From: Spirochaetia bacterium | GTDB lineage: Bacteria; Spirochaetota; Spirochaetia; Sphaerochaetales; Sphaerochaetaceae | NCBI GenBank assembly: GCA_009929055.1 | Contig: SABI01000003.1 | Location: forward strand, 1-34,305 | DNA length: 34,305 nt | Direction of reading: 5' to 3' | Part shown: in pieces, positions 1-8,238 of the stretch | How positions within the stretch are numbered: the first letter of the stretch is position 1 | Layout of the letters: the number at the start of each line of letters is the position of its first letter | The notes under the pieces: model-generated | Told to the model about the DNA's origin: nothing | The model's input: only the letters and a program-made list of their open reading frames with translations | The model's database searches: none | Position numbers and translations under genes: made by a program

Positions 1-994
1 TATCAAAATCGCCAGCATCAACATAGATTTTTACATCATTGAGGATAACAGAGAACGTAGTTGGTGGATCTGTATGAGTTCTCACCTCGGTTGGAATCAA
101 TTTATTATTTGCTGAAATTAATACAGATGAAAGATAGTTCACAAGGTCTGAAAGTTTAGCCTCTTTTCCTGTGTCTTGTAATAAAGGAGCCATGGTTTCG
201 TACCCACTACGTATTAACCCATATTGTCCAGAAATGTATTTTACTTCTTCTGGTGTTACTGTCCCACTATTATCTGTATCAATAACATTGAAGTACATAT
301 TAAATAAAGGTATCACAATATCAATTATTTCTTGTTCTGTTGGACCTTCACCACCTTCTCTACTACTCATACGTCTCATTGCACTACGATTGAGCATATC
401 TTCTAATAAATCAGTAAGAGCTGAGGTAACATCGATATCACCAACACCACTTACCTTTTTCACAAATTCAATAGCAACTCGAGCTTCTTCAACAAGTTCT
501 TCTTTTTGTTGATCTGTTGGCTCTGGTGGTAGAGCATCTTTTTTCTTTTTAAGATCCGCTAACAATATTGCTGCTGCAAGGTCTCCTTTTGTTTTAATTT
601 CTAAGGCTCCATCTTCGAGACCAAGCTCGTCCTCTAAATCATTCATTTTACCTTGCAACCCAGATGGGATTTTATCTTCTTCAACATCGCCACCAAGAAG
701 TGCTTTAGCAGCTTCTGTCTCCCCATCTGATTCTAGAATCTTCTTTACAGATTCTCTGACAGCTTCAACTTCTTCAGGAGAAGCTTCTACATCTTCATTA
801 GAAGTTCCCCCTAAAGTATCACCTAGGGCATTAATATTCTTTGTGGGAACTGACACAATTTCTCCATCAATTAAGACGTTTGTTGAAGTACCTCCCATAA
901 AGTTGCTTATTTGTTGAAATATATCGCCTTCACATGAAACAAAAGCAAATATGATTATTAGCGACATAACTAGTAACATACCTTTCTTTTTCAT
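1..994 (-). CDS. EF-hand-containing lipoprotein, C-terminus beyond window
   Basis: The reading frame is open from an ATG at 994 to the left edge (331 codons visible, no stop), so the gene is partial only because the window ends. A strong Shine-Dalgarno (AAGGAGGAG) lies 6-7 bases before the ATG. The first 21 residues form a signal peptide ending FAFVSC, a lipobox with acylated Cys21, so the protein is probably an anchored lipoprotein. Residues about 60-170 are rich in Glu, Asp and Lys and probably helical. Residues 239-250 read DTDNSGTVTPEE, a canonical 12-residue EF-hand loop with ligands at positions 1, 3, 5, 7, 9 and 12, so calcium binding is likely. Only one loop is visible. Function is unknown. 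Its promoter is next to a perfect palindrome at 1084-1100. Confidence 0.8.
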   Translation of the reverse strand, partial: MKKKGMLLVMSLIIIFAFVSCEGDIFQQISNFMGGTSTNVLIDGEIVSVPTKNINALGDTLGGTSNEDVEASPEEVEAVRESVKKILESDGETEAAKALLGGDVEEDKIPSGLQGKMNDLEDELGLEDGALEIKTKGDLAAAILLADLKKKKDALPPEPTDQQKEELVEEARVAIEFVKKVSGVGDIDVTSALTDLLEDMLNRSAMRRMSSREGGEGPTEQEIIDIVIPLFNMYFNVIDTDNSGTVTPEEVKYISGQYGLIRSGYETMAPLLQDTGKEAKLSDLVNYLSSVLISANNKLIPTEVRTHTDPPTTFSVILNDVKIYVDAGDFD

Positions 995-1051
995 AGATTC
1001 TCCTCCTTAATATGTATCCTTTACATATCTCGTATCTCTATATTAACACAT

Positions 1052-1079
1052 AGTCTATCAATCGACTACATTTTTTCAA
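1052..1079 (-). promoter_or_regulatory. Promoter of the EF-hand lipoprotein
   Basis: On the minus strand TTGAAA (1074-1079), a 16-base spacer and TAGACT (1052-1057) form a fair sigma-70-type promoter, giving a leader of about 50 bases that ends in the strong ribosome binding site. Confidence 0.5.
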
Positions 1080-1083
1080 CTTA

Positions 1084-1100
1084 TGTCATATTATATGACA
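1084..1100. promoter_or_regulatory. 17-bp perfect palindrome, likely operator
   Basis: TGTCATATTATATGACA has 8-bp arms around one base. It starts 5 bases upstream of the -35 box of the lipoprotein promoter and about 110 bases before the DUF454 start. It fits the TGTNA-N7-TNACA pattern known for TnrA/GlnR-type sites, but that resemblance may be accidental in a spirochaete. The regulator is unknown. Confidence 0.5.
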
Positions 1101-1172
1101 CAAAATTAAACTCTCTATTTGTAATAACAATTAGAAGTACTAAAACGATACAATATTTTTTATATAAGATGT

Positions 1173-1200
1173 TTGCTTGACTCTTATCGTTTGATATAGT
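1173..1200 (+). promoter_or_regulatory. Promoter of the DUF454-perR transcript
   Basis: TTGCTT (1173-1178), a 16-base spacer and TATAGT (1195-1200). A second -35 option, TTGACT at 1177-1182, would pair with TATTTA at 1200-1205 over 17 bases. Either places the start of transcription just before or inside the Fur-box-like site. Confidence 0.5.
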
Positions 1201-1208
1201 ATTTAAAC

Positions 1209-1223
1209 TAGTAATGATTATCA
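1209..1223. promoter_or_regulatory. Fur-box-like operator
   Basis: TAGTAATGATTATCA matches the 7-1-7 Fur consensus TGATAAT-N-ATTATCA at 12 of 14 half-site positions. It sits directly downstream of the -10 box and only 9 bases before the DUF454 ATG, where a bound repressor would block transcription. The gene pair it precedes encodes a Fur/PerR-family protein, so autoregulation by metal or peroxide is the natural inference. Confidence 0.6.
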
Positions 1224-1232
1224 ATTAATATT

Positions 1233-1664
1233 ATGAAAAAAGAACAAAGAGAAAAGAAAACAATAAAATATCTCATTCTTTCAAGCATTGCTTTTACTTC
1301 CCTCTTTCTTGGACTTATAGGTATTTTCCTTCCAGTATTGCCAACTACTCCGTTTGTGATCCTCGCTGCAGGATTGTTTTCAGTAAGTGACCCCTCTCGC
1401 GCAAAGAAATTAGAGCAAAGTAAAATATTTGGCTCTTACTTACGCCATTGGAGGACTCGACAAGGAATCCCTCTAAAAACGAAGATGAGGGCAATTATCT
1501 TTTTATGGATTGGGCTCCTTATTTCAATGTGGCTAGTAAAACAAACATTAGTGAGTATAATATTAGCTACAATTGGTTTGATTGTTACTGTTCACTTAAT
1601 TCTTATTAAAACAGACAAGGAGGCGCAGAGTGAGGTTCTCAAAGCAACGTCAACTCATCCTTGA
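1233..1664 (+). CDS. DUF454 (YbaN-family) inner-membrane protein
   Basis: A 143-residue protein of the DUF454/YbaN family, whose biochemical function is not known. The family signature is visible: FLPVLPTTPFVILAAGLFS at about residues 30-48 followed by the polar stretch FGSYLRHWRTRQGIP at about 66-80. Hydrophobic segments at about 15-50 and 88-130 suggest three to four membrane helices, with a charged N-terminus. There is no Shine-Dalgarno before the ATG at 1233; the upstream bases are occupied by the Fur-box-like site. The last 35 bases overlap the start of the Fur/PerR-family gene, so the two are translated from one message. The context suggests a link to metal or oxidative stress, which is inference. 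Confidence 0.8.
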   Translation: MKKEQREKKTIKYLILSSIAFTSLFLGLIGIFLPVLPTTPFVILAAGLFSVSDPSRAKKLEQSKIFGSYLRHWRTRQGIPLKTKMRAIIFLWIGLLISMWLVKQTLVSIILATIGLIVTVHLILIKTDKEAQSEVLKATSTHP

Positions 1665-2019
1665 TACACTTAAAATTTTCCCAGTTCACCCTACTGCAGA
1701 GCAACTCTATGAGAAGGTGAGAATAGAGATGCCCTCTATCTCACTTGGAACAGTATATAGAAACTTAGCACTATTAGTTGAACAGAAAGAAATTCGTCGT
1801 TTTGATTCTCCAGGAGAAACAAGTGTTCGTTACGATGGGAGAAATGATGATCACTCTCACTTAGTGTGTACTTCATGTAACAAAGTATTTGATGTAGATA
1901 GTGAAACATTCAAAGAACTAGATGACACCCTTACCCACCTTACCGGCTTTATAGTAAAACAGCACGATATTGTGTTAAAGGGTGTATGCAAAGAGTGTAG
2001 TGAGAAGACTAATCTTTGA
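1630..2019 (+). CDS. Fur/PerR-family metal-dependent repressor
   Basis: A 129-residue metalloregulator. The winged helix occupies about residues 1-75 (SLGTVYRNLALL is the recognition helix). The dimerisation half carries CxxC pairs CTSC and CKEC that hold the structural zinc. Residues corresponding to the regulatory site of Bacillus PerR are all present: the His in VHPTAEQ, the Asp in RYDG, the HSH pair before CTSC, and an Asp in the VFDVD stretch. This favours a peroxide-sensing PerR-like role over classical Fur, but the subfamily cannot be fixed by eye. The start is GTG at 1630 with AAGGAGG about 8 bases upstream; it lies inside the end of the DUF454 gene. The stop overlaps the convergent acyl-CoA ligase gene by 11 bases. 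Confidence 0.85.
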   Translation: MRFSKQRQLILDTLKIFPVHPTAEQLYEKVRIEMPSISLGTVYRNLALLVEQKEIRRFDSPGETSVRYDGRNDDHSHLVCTSCNKVFDVDSETFKELDDTLTHLTGFIVKQHDIVLKGVCKECSEKTNL

Positions 2020-3946
2020 AGAATAAGTTCTTAATTACCTCAATATTCAACTTTTCATGCTCTTTATGACCATACATCTGTTCAACTCGTTCACTATAGT
2101 ATTCAATCACTTTATAACGAACTAACTTCATTGTTGAGTTTACTAACTTGTCTGCCTCACTAAATGGTTTTTCAATAATAGCAAAGGTAGAAGGCATCCA
2201 TTGACCTGGAATACTTAATTTACTCCCCTCTTCATATTCTTTAAGAAGTTCAAGTATTTTCTTGTATGCTTCTTGGGGAGTTTTAATATTCTCTTCTTTT
2301 AAAAGTGTGGAAACTTTATCTTCTTGTAAGGTAACAAGGGCTGCTGTATAAGGAGAGTGATCGTTATACACAAGGAGTTGATTGACAATATCACAGGTGT
2401 TAATAATTGCTTCTTCAACTTCTTCAGGAGAATATTTCTCCCCATCTTTAGCAATAAGAAGGGCTTTAGCTCTTCCTGTAACTACTAAAAATCCATCTTG
2501 ATCATAATAACCTAGGTCTCCAGTAAATAGCCACGTTTCTCCATCAACGACTTTCAAAACTTCATCTGAGGCATCTTTGTTCTTAAAATACCCCTTCATG
2601 ACGTTTTCACCCTTTATGACGATTTCACCTCTTTCGCCTGTTTTAGCTTCTTCTGTTTCACTTTTCATAATCTTACAGGTAACAGTAGGGGCTACTCGAC
2701 CACTAGTGCCAAACTTGTAGCTTGATGGACTATTACTACTAATAATAGGGGCAGCCTCAGTTAATCCATACCCTTGGTATACAGGGACTCCGATAGCGGC
2801 AAAGAAGTGTTGTTGTCTCGCTTCTAACAGAGCTCCCCCTCCTACACAGTATTGAATGTTGCTACCAAAGACTTTTCTTAATTTAGGAAAAATCAGAAGG
2901 GAAGCTAATGTGTAAGGAAAGAATGTTTTCACCTTTACCCACGTACTTGTTGGATGAAAGCCATCCCCATTACGGGCAATTCCAGCTTCTAATCCTTTAG
3001 TGAAGATTCCATTAAGAAATTTTCCTTTTGCTAATATTCCTTGACTCATCTTCTTCATGAAATTTCCACTAATGGAAGGAACTGTCATTAAGAAAGTAGG
3101 ATTCACTTCTACTAAATTCTTGGGAAAATTTCTAATAATTGCTGAGTTAGATCCTCTCGCATCAACAAAGTGGAGGGTAATCCCTCGAAGCATCGAGGTA
3201 TAAATTCCAACAGTATGGGCAAAGGAGTGGTCAACTGGGAGCACTATAAGTGTTTCAAACACATTTTCAGGAATATTAAAAAGCTCAACAGCGTCATGGG
3301 AGTTAGCCCAATAGTTTAAGTGAGTGAGCATTATCCCTTTAGGATTCCCTGTTGTTCCAGAAGTATAACAGATATTAATCGTATCATTTTCTTCTATAGT
3401 AGCTTCAATAGAAGAGACGATATCTTTCTTTTTCTCTATGGCTTTCTTTCCTGTTTCAATTAAAAGAGACCAAGCAATATACTCCACTCCCTCTTTCCAC
3501 TTATATTTTTTTGCATATGAGACGAGTTTTTCATCAATTTCATCTAAGTAATAGAGGACTGGCTTATCTCCTTCCATGAGAAGAAAAGCTTTTACAATAT
3601 TATCGAGGGTATTACTACTAGCTATGATTCCAACAGCTTCACTATGGGTGAGTCTAAATGCAATTTCTTCTGGGGTGAGTTTGATAGAGAGGGGAACTGA
3701 AATCGACTTATGTTTAATCACTCCCATTTCTGCAATAATCCACTCTGGTCTCCCTTCTGCAAGAAGGCCAAATGTACTTTGACTTTTTATCGCCTTACTT
3801 GCTAAAGCTGCACACACATAATCACTTTGTTCGTCTACTGCCGTATACGAATACTCAATCCACTGCCCGTCACCTTTTTTGGTTGCATATGCTCTGTTAG
3901 GGAATTTTTGGGATGCTTGGTGAAGCATGCTCACTATTGTTCGCAT
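2009..3946 (-). CDS. Long-chain fatty acid--CoA ligase (AMP-forming)
   Basis: An acyl-adenylate-forming enzyme that would convert a fatty acid, ATP and CoA to acyl-CoA, AMP and pyrophosphate. Visible family motifs are the P-loop YTSGTTGNPKG at about residue 195, YGLTEAAPIISS in the middle, TGDLGYYDQDGFLVVTGR near residue 480, and the C-terminal lysine-bearing GEKYSPEEVEEA. The length (about 645 residues) fits the larger FadD15/COG1022 type with a long lid insertion. A frame-extending ATG lies at 3961, but the ATG at 3946 has an AGGAG site 7 bases upstream, formed from the bases of that earlier start, so 3946 is preferred. It is the only gene of its transcript, with its own good promoter at 3984-4011. 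Confidence 0.88.
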   Translation of the reverse strand: MRTIVSMLHQASQKFPNRAYATKKGDGQWIEYSYTAVDEQSDYVCAALASKAIKSQSTFGLLAEGRPEWIIAEMGVIKHKSISVPLSIKLTPEEIAFRLTHSEAVGIIASSNTLDNIVKAFLLMEGDKPVLYYLDEIDEKLVSYAKKYKWKEGVEYIAWSLLIETGKKAIEKKKDIVSSIEATIEENDTINICYTSGTTGNPKGIMLTHLNYWANSHDAVELFNIPENVFETLIVLPVDHSFAHTVGIYTSMLRGITLHFVDARGSNSAIIRNFPKNLVEVNPTFLMTVPSISGNFMKKMSQGILAKGKFLNGIFTKGLEAGIARNGDGFHPTSTWVKVKTFFPYTLASLLIFPKLRKVFGSNIQYCVGGGALLEARQQHFFAAIGVPVYQGYGLTEAAPIISSNSPSSYKFGTSGRVAPTVTCKIMKSETEEAKTGERGEIVIKGENVMKGYFKNKDASDEVLKVVDGETWLFTGDLGYYDQDGFLVVTGRAKALLIAKDGEKYSPEEVEEAIINTCDIVNQLLVYNDHSPYTAALVTLQEDKVSTLLKEENIKTPQEAYKKILELLKEYEEGSKLSIPGQWMPSTFAIIEKPFSEADKLVNSTMKLVRYKVIEYYSERVEQMYGHKEHEKLNIEVIKNLFFKD

Positions 3947-3983
3947 AGATACTCTCCTCATATTACTCGCTTAATATTGGTTT

Positions 3984-4011
3984 ATCATAACACAAAAAAC
4001 CCCTCTGTCAA
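3984..4011 (-). promoter_or_regulatory. Promoter of the acyl-CoA ligase
   Basis: On the minus strand TTGACA (4006-4011), a 16-base spacer and TATGAT (3984-3989); close to consensus. The leader is about 30-35 bases. Confidence 0.65.
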
Positions 4012-4061
4012 AATTAAAAAGATAGTCAAGTGAGGTTTTGGATAAGAAAAGGTCAATTATA

Positions 4062-4808
4062 CTACATTGCCCCGATTGGGGGATTTTTTGCGTCAATAGT
4101 GACAGAAAAATCGAATAAATTACCATCATATACTGCATAATTTATTGCAATTGGTTCATCTTGCTCTCCCATCGCAATACTTTTCATCCAAAGATGAGCA
4201 GTATTAAGTCTTGTAGCAAGCAACGCACAGGTCTCATTGTCTGGAATTACTGCAGAAAATGAGCGATGAATTGTCTTGATGGAACAATTAGTTGATTTTT
4301 CATATGTATCAAGGAAAGAACTGTTTCTTAAAAATGATCGGTTTATCTGTTTTGAGAGAGAAGTTGGTAAAAAGATATTCATCACAGCATAAGGGACATT
4401 TCCAACATATCGTACTAAATGTAAACGAGTAATGGTCTCTCCACTATCGAGCGGAACCTTAAACTGAGGGAGCATAGTTTGTACAAGCTCACTCTCCTTA
4501 CTATATTCTGTATCACTAAGTATTTGATTTAATATCTCATTATTAGTTTCAACACCATCTTGGCTAATGAGACCATTATAATACTCATTATATTGTTTTA
4601 CTTGGCAAACAAACGTCCCTTTACCCCTAGACCTACGTATTAATCCTGATTGAACGAGTTCATCAAGTGCTCGTCTTATTGTTATTCTACTTACTTTATA
4701 CTGGCTACATAATTCAAGTTCTGCTGGAATCATGATATTTTCAGGCCAAATACCTGATAATATTTTATTTTGTAATTCCATCAGAACTGCTTGGTATTTA
4801 AGTTGCAT
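4062..4808 (-). CDS. GntR-family regulator with UTRA domain
   Basis: A 248-residue repressor or activator of the GntR/HutC group. The winged helix-turn-helix fills residues 1-70: IPAELELCSQYKVSRITIRRALDELVQSGLIRRSRGKGTF is split by its recognition helix SRITIRRALDEL. Residues about 85-245 form the UTRA ligand-binding domain, which in this group usually binds sugars, sugar phosphates, amino acids or hexuronate-like acids. An AGGGG sits 9 bases before the ATG. It lies downstream of tagaturonate epimerase on the same strand, but a hairpin terminator between them suggests separate transcripts. Control of hexuronate use is a reasonable guess from position only. Confidence 0.85.
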   Translation of the reverse strand: MQLKYQAVLMELQNKILSGIWPENIMIPAELELCSQYKVSRITIRRALDELVQSGLIRRSRGKGTFVCQVKQYNEYYNGLISQDGVETNNEILNQILSDTEYSKESELVQTMLPQFKVPLDSGETITRLHLVRYVGNVPYAVMNIFLPTSLSKQINRSFLRNSSFLDTYEKSTNCSIKTIHRSFSAVIPDNETCALLATRLNTAHLWMKSIAMGEQDEPIAINYAVYDGNLFDFSVTIDAKNPPIGAM

Positions 4809-4950
4809 CAGGATTATCCCCTATTAGTAGGCTAAATTGATATAAAAAATAGATAAAAACATCTCATTATTTCAAAAATAGAATAATACACATAGCTATT
4901 TTCTAAAACCAAAAGAAAAAAGAAAGGCGTAAAGCAATAAAACATAGGAT

Positions 4951-4989
4951 AAAAAAAACTATGATATAACATATTCTATCATATCATAG
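4951..4989 (-). terminator. Rho-independent terminator after uxaE
   Basis: On the minus strand a 9-bp perfect stem (CTATGATAT at 4981-4989 with its complement at 4959-4967, 13-base loop) is followed by eight T residues. The stem is AT-rich, but arms and tail are perfect. It lies about 50 bases after the uxaE stop. The rest of 4809-5039 is AT-rich with no gene that I can see. Confidence 0.65.
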
Positions 4990-5039
4990 CAAAATAAGTA
5001 CATAGTTTTTTTAAACTCATTTCAAATTAGTGTAATATA

Positions 5040-6524
5040 TTACCCCTTTATGTTTCTGTAGAGCTGATACAGGTGTCTCTTAATATGTCCAAACAGAAGA
5101 TCACTATACTGATCTTCATATACACTCCATAAATCATATAAACGATCTTTGAACATAAACGATCCATCTTCATTTTTCTTATTAAGGATAGGACCATAGG
5201 TAATATGAATTAATTGTCTACTATCGTTGTGTTCAAATAATTTTACTAATTCCTGGTCACTAAGAGTTGAAATATCTGGTATTCGAGTAATATCTGTTGA
5301 AACATGGTAATACTGAGTTACTTCATCAAAAGCTGAGAGGGCAAATGTGTGAAGCTCTCTATAAAAAGAAGGGTCTCTTAAAGCAACTAAACGCATTGCT
5401 TCAAGGTAGTTTGTCCCTGCAGTTTTCACATGGAACTTCCCTTTTGTAATTCTTCCAAATATTTCAAATACTTTAAATTTATCACTACCAGAGTGGAGAG
5501 ATAATTTATATCCAAAGTGTGTTGCAATAGCTTGGTGGATAATGAGCTCTTTTTCAAACTGAGCAACATCTCCAATATAATCGACCCCTTTTTGGAATTC
5601 ACCACAGAAACGAGGTGCTAAAGTAGCAAATTCAACTCCTCTCTTGGTTAATTCATTAGCAATAAAGAAGTGCTCATCGGGAGTTGTAGCAGTACTTGTT
5701 TCATCAATACTGATTTCTAAATCAGCATCATAAGTGCCATCTTTAAAATATGTTTCATAAATAGAAGTAGCAAAATCAAGTACATCTTTATAGGTCATCA
5801 CCATTCTCTTAAAAGAAATTTCATCAAAATGGACAGAGACTCCATTAGCAACTTCAAAACTCTTATTCATATACTCTTTTTCAAGAGCTGCATCACACAC
5901 ATATGAGGATTGTAATTTTTCCTCACTCATTGATTCAAATTCATTGTGCATATGTTCGCTACAATCGAGTGTTATCATGGTGAAACCAAGCTCTAGTGCC
6001 ATCTTTACTTCTTCATATTTCTTTAAGTGATCCCCATCAGCTCCATATCCTTTTTTAAACCCTTCTTGAAAAACAGCAAAAGTTGCAGCATCAAGAACAT
6101 CTCTATAAGTTCTATTGGTTAAAAAAAGTTCTCTAATTGATTGTTGAGCAAGTATAGGAAAGGCATCAAATTCTTTAAACACTCTAATATGACCAGGACT
6201 AGCTATTCCGAGACGATCTCCAACTCCTATTGTCCTCTCTTTTTTAAGGACTCTTCTAGGGGCTGTAAATGGAAATACTTTTTTAAGAACATCAGCATTA
6301 GCTGCATTCAATTCACCAATAACCACCTGTTTCCCATCAATGGCAGTTTGTTCTCCCTCTAGGCCAACAGATGGACCAACACTTACTAAGACTTTTTTCT
6401 TCTTGTCTTTAGCAATAAAGAGAGTTGTCCCTTTCGATGTATGAATCGAGAGGGGATATACCCCATACAAGAGAGGGTCAACTTTTGCATGTAACAATGG
6501 AATGAAATCTTTAAAACTTTTCAT
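5040..6524 (-). CDS. uxaE: Tagaturonate epimerase (UxaE family)
   Basis: A 494-residue protein that I recognise as the UxaE family, first described in Thermotoga maritima: it interconverts D-tagaturonate and D-fructuronate, letting galacturonate enter the glucuronate branch. Stretches supporting this include GVGDRLGIASPGHIRVFK at about residues 100-117, ITLDCSEHMHNE at about 185, DEHFFIANELTKRGV and LAPRFCGEFQKGVDYIGD at about 282-320, and LHSGSDKFKVFEIFGR at about 352; the conserved Asp, His and Glu there are probable metal and substrate ligands. The size matches the family. The ATG at 6524 follows a GGAAAG ribosome site. No other hexuronate genes are in the window; a GntR/UTRA regulator is immediately downstream. 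Confidence 0.78.
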   Translation of the reverse strand: MKSFKDFIPLLHAKVDPLLYGVYPLSIHTSKGTTLFIAKDKKKKVLVSVGPSVGLEGEQTAIDGKQVVIGELNAANADVLKKVFPFTAPRRVLKKERTIGVGDRLGIASPGHIRVFKEFDAFPILAQQSIRELFLTNRTYRDVLDAATFAVFQEGFKKGYGADGDHLKKYEEVKMALELGFTMITLDCSEHMHNEFESMSEEKLQSSYVCDAALEKEYMNKSFEVANGVSVHFDEISFKRMVMTYKDVLDFATSIYETYFKDGTYDADLEISIDETSTATTPDEHFFIANELTKRGVEFATLAPRFCGEFQKGVDYIGDVAQFEKELIIHQAIATHFGYKLSLHSGSDKFKVFEIFGRITKGKFHVKTAGTNYLEAMRLVALRDPSFYRELHTFALSAFDEVTQYYHVSTDITRIPDISTLSDQELVKLFEHNDSRQLIHITYGPILNKKNEDGSFMFKDRLYDLWSVYEDQYSDLLFGHIKRHLYQLYRNIKG

Positions 6525-6647
6525 GCTACTTTCCTTTTACGTATTTTTTTTATAAAAAAGAGTTTCAAGTGGTAGAATAGGACAATTTTGTATATTTCTC
6601 ACACAAGCCCCTTTTTATCAGACAATGTTTATGCTTATATAGTACAT

Positions 6648-7547
6648 ATGACTCTCAAACAATTCAATCGAATAATTGAGTTACGTACTAAAATTATTAG
6701 TATGGGGACTTTTCTTAGTGGAACTATCTACTCTTTAGTACTTTTGAATGAATTTTCATATACTCGTTTCTTTTTAATGATGACAGCAGTTCTTTGTGTT
6801 GATATGGGTACTACTGGATTTAACTCCTATTTTGATTTTAAAAATGGTACCGATAAGGCCTCTTTAAATTATGAAAAAGATAAAGTCCTTGTTCACGAAG
6901 GAGTATCTCCCCTCCTTGCTTTATTAATTTCATTATCCCTTTTCATGATGGCAGGAGTACTTGGATTAATATTAGGATACTTAACTCATTTTTATCTTAT
7001 TATCGTAGGTGCTCTATGTATGGCAGTTGGGTTTATCTATACAGGAGGGCCCTACCCAATTAGTAGAACTCCATTTGGAGAACTCTTTGCTGGGGGCTTT
7101 CTGGGGCCAGTTCTCTTTCTTATTAGTTTCTATGTACAATCTCTTACACTCACCTGGATGAGTGTCATTGTCTCATTTCCTCTTCTGTTACTTGTTGGGA
7201 TGATACTCACCATCAACAACACATGTGATAAAGAGAGTGATCTAGAAGCTGGACGAAAAACTCTTTCTATAGTGTTATCAGAAAAAGCTAATAACAAACT
7301 TATTTTTATTGAATTCTATGGGGCATATATATATGCAATAGTGTTGGGCTTTAGTCCAATACTACCTATCTATGTCTCTTTTACCCTCTCTGTTGCCCTT
7401 CTTTTTGGTCATAGAGAGTTTAGAAAGATGAAAGAAGAGGGATTCTCTCTTCATACTAAGGGGACTTCTATTGGGCATGTTTCAAAGCTTTTCTTATTCT
7501 ATGTAATAGCCTTTTGTGTAGGAATTATCCTTTCTCTTCTTTTTTAG
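6648..7547 (+). CDS. UbiA-family prenyltransferase, MenA-like
   Basis: A membrane prenyltransferase of about 299 residues and eight or nine membrane helices. Both metal-binding Asp motifs of the UbiA superfamily are intact: NSYFDFKNGTD at about residue 63 and NNTCDKESDLEAGRKTL at about 190. The second is closest to MenA, which attaches a polyprenyl chain to 1,4-dihydroxy-2-naphthoate for menaquinone. The frame extends upstream to a TTG at 6588, but ATG 6648 begins the conserved sequence and is preferred; no Shine-Dalgarno precedes it. A TATAGT at 6638-6643 hints at a very short or absent leader. No other menaquinone genes are present, so the real substrate is uncertain. Its end overlaps the convergent methyltransferase gene by 23 bases. 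Confidence 0.78.
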   Translation: MTLKQFNRIIELRTKIISMGTFLSGTIYSLVLLNEFSYTRFFLMMTAVLCVDMGTTGFNSYFDFKNGTDKASLNYEKDKVLVHEGVSPLLALLISLSLFMMAGVLGLILGYLTHFYLIIVGALCMAVGFIYTGGPYPISRTPFGELFAGGFLGPVLFLISFYVQSLTLTWMSVIVSFPLLLLVGMILTINNTCDKESDLEAGRKTLSIVLSEKANNKLIFIEFYGAYIYAIVLGFSPILPIYVSFTLSVALLFGHREFRKMKEEGFSLHTKGTSIGHVSKLFLFYVIAFCVGIILSLLF

Positions 7548-8130
7548 AACTTTTACATGAACAGATATACCAAGATGAATTTCCCCCCACATTCACTTTA
7601 GTGATTGTGGGAAAGAATGAATTAAGTTCTTCATCAACAACCTCGATGAATGAAAAATAATCCCCTTTTTCTAATGTTTCAAGGATATCTGTGATGAGGG
7701 TTCTTCTCTTATTATAATCATGAATTACTACATAAGAAGTAGCTACTCGACTTAGCTCTTTATACAAAGCGAGTCTCATCTCTTTTTTCATCCCATGAGC
7801 AACAAAAGAGGCAAATACGATATCAAATTGTTTGTTATCATAAGGGATTTTTCCTGTAGCATCTCCAACTTCATAAGTAATGTTGTGCTTCTTCGTTTTC
7901 TTCTTAGCTACTTCAATCATCTTAACTGAAGAATCTATCCCTGTTACTTCACAGCCTATTTTGGCTAAGGTTGCACATAGGGCGCCAGTACCACAACCCA
8001 CATCTAGAATTTTTGATTCTTTAGTGAGTTCGATATAGTGGGAAAATAAAGAGATCATCTTTGTAAAGTTTTTTACTTGAGAAGTGTAAAACCATCCATA
8101 TACCCAAGCTATACTATCAAACACATTCAT
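7525..8130 (-). CDS. Class I SAM-dependent methyltransferase
   Basis: A 201-residue Rossmann-fold methyltransferase. Motif I is ILDVGCGTGALCATLA at about residues 41-56, the acidic residue of motif II is in VTGIDSSVKMIEVA, and DATGKIPYDNKQFDIVFASF gives the following motifs. The fold matches the Methyltransf_11/25 group that includes UbiE/MenG, but the substrate cannot be read from the sequence. A strong AGGAG lies 6 bases before the ATG. It converges on the MenA-like gene; a quinone methyltransferase role is possible but unsupported beyond adjacency. Confidence 0.78.
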   Translation of the reverse strand: MNVFDSIAWVYGWFYTSQVKNFTKMISLFSHYIELTKESKILDVGCGTGALCATLAKIGCEVTGIDSSVKMIEVAKKKTKKHNITYEVGDATGKIPYDNKQFDIVFASFVAHGMKKEMRLALYKELSRVATSYVVIHDYNKRRTLITDILETLEKGDYFSFIEVVDEELNSFFPTITKVNVGGNSSWYICSCKSSKKEEKG

Positions 8131-8176
8131 ACACTTCTCCTCTTACCTCACAGTATACAGATGAATTATATAAGTA

Positions 8177-8189
8177 AAGCAAATTGCTT
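8177..8189. promoter_or_regulatory. Palindrome over the antiporter -35 box
   Basis: AAGCAAATTGCTT, 6-bp arms around one base. Its right arm is the -35 hexamer of the antiporter promoter, so it could be an operator, or chance. Confidence 0.3.
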
Positions 8190-8212
8190 ATTTTTACAAT
8201 TATTAATACTAT
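8184..8212 (+). promoter_or_regulatory. Promoter of the antiporter gene
   Basis: TTGCTT (8184-8189), a 17-base spacer and TACTAT (8207-8212), with a leader of about 20 bases carrying AAGGAG. Confidence 0.55.
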
Positions 8213-8238
8213 GAGACCAGTCTATTAAGGAGCCCCTC

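Noticed and set aside
171..512. Open frame of 113 codons on the plus strand
   Set aside because: It lies antisense inside the EF-hand lipoprotein frame, which has the better start, ribosome site and signal peptide.
4070..4090. CCCC-GATT-GGGG followed by six T, like a plus-strand terminator
   Set aside because: It is inside the end of the minus-strand GntR gene and no plus-strand gene precedes it; probably codon coincidence.
5032..5043. 12-bp palindrome GTAATATATTAC
   Set aside because: It overlaps the uxaE stop codon in AT-rich sequence and has no promoter beside it.
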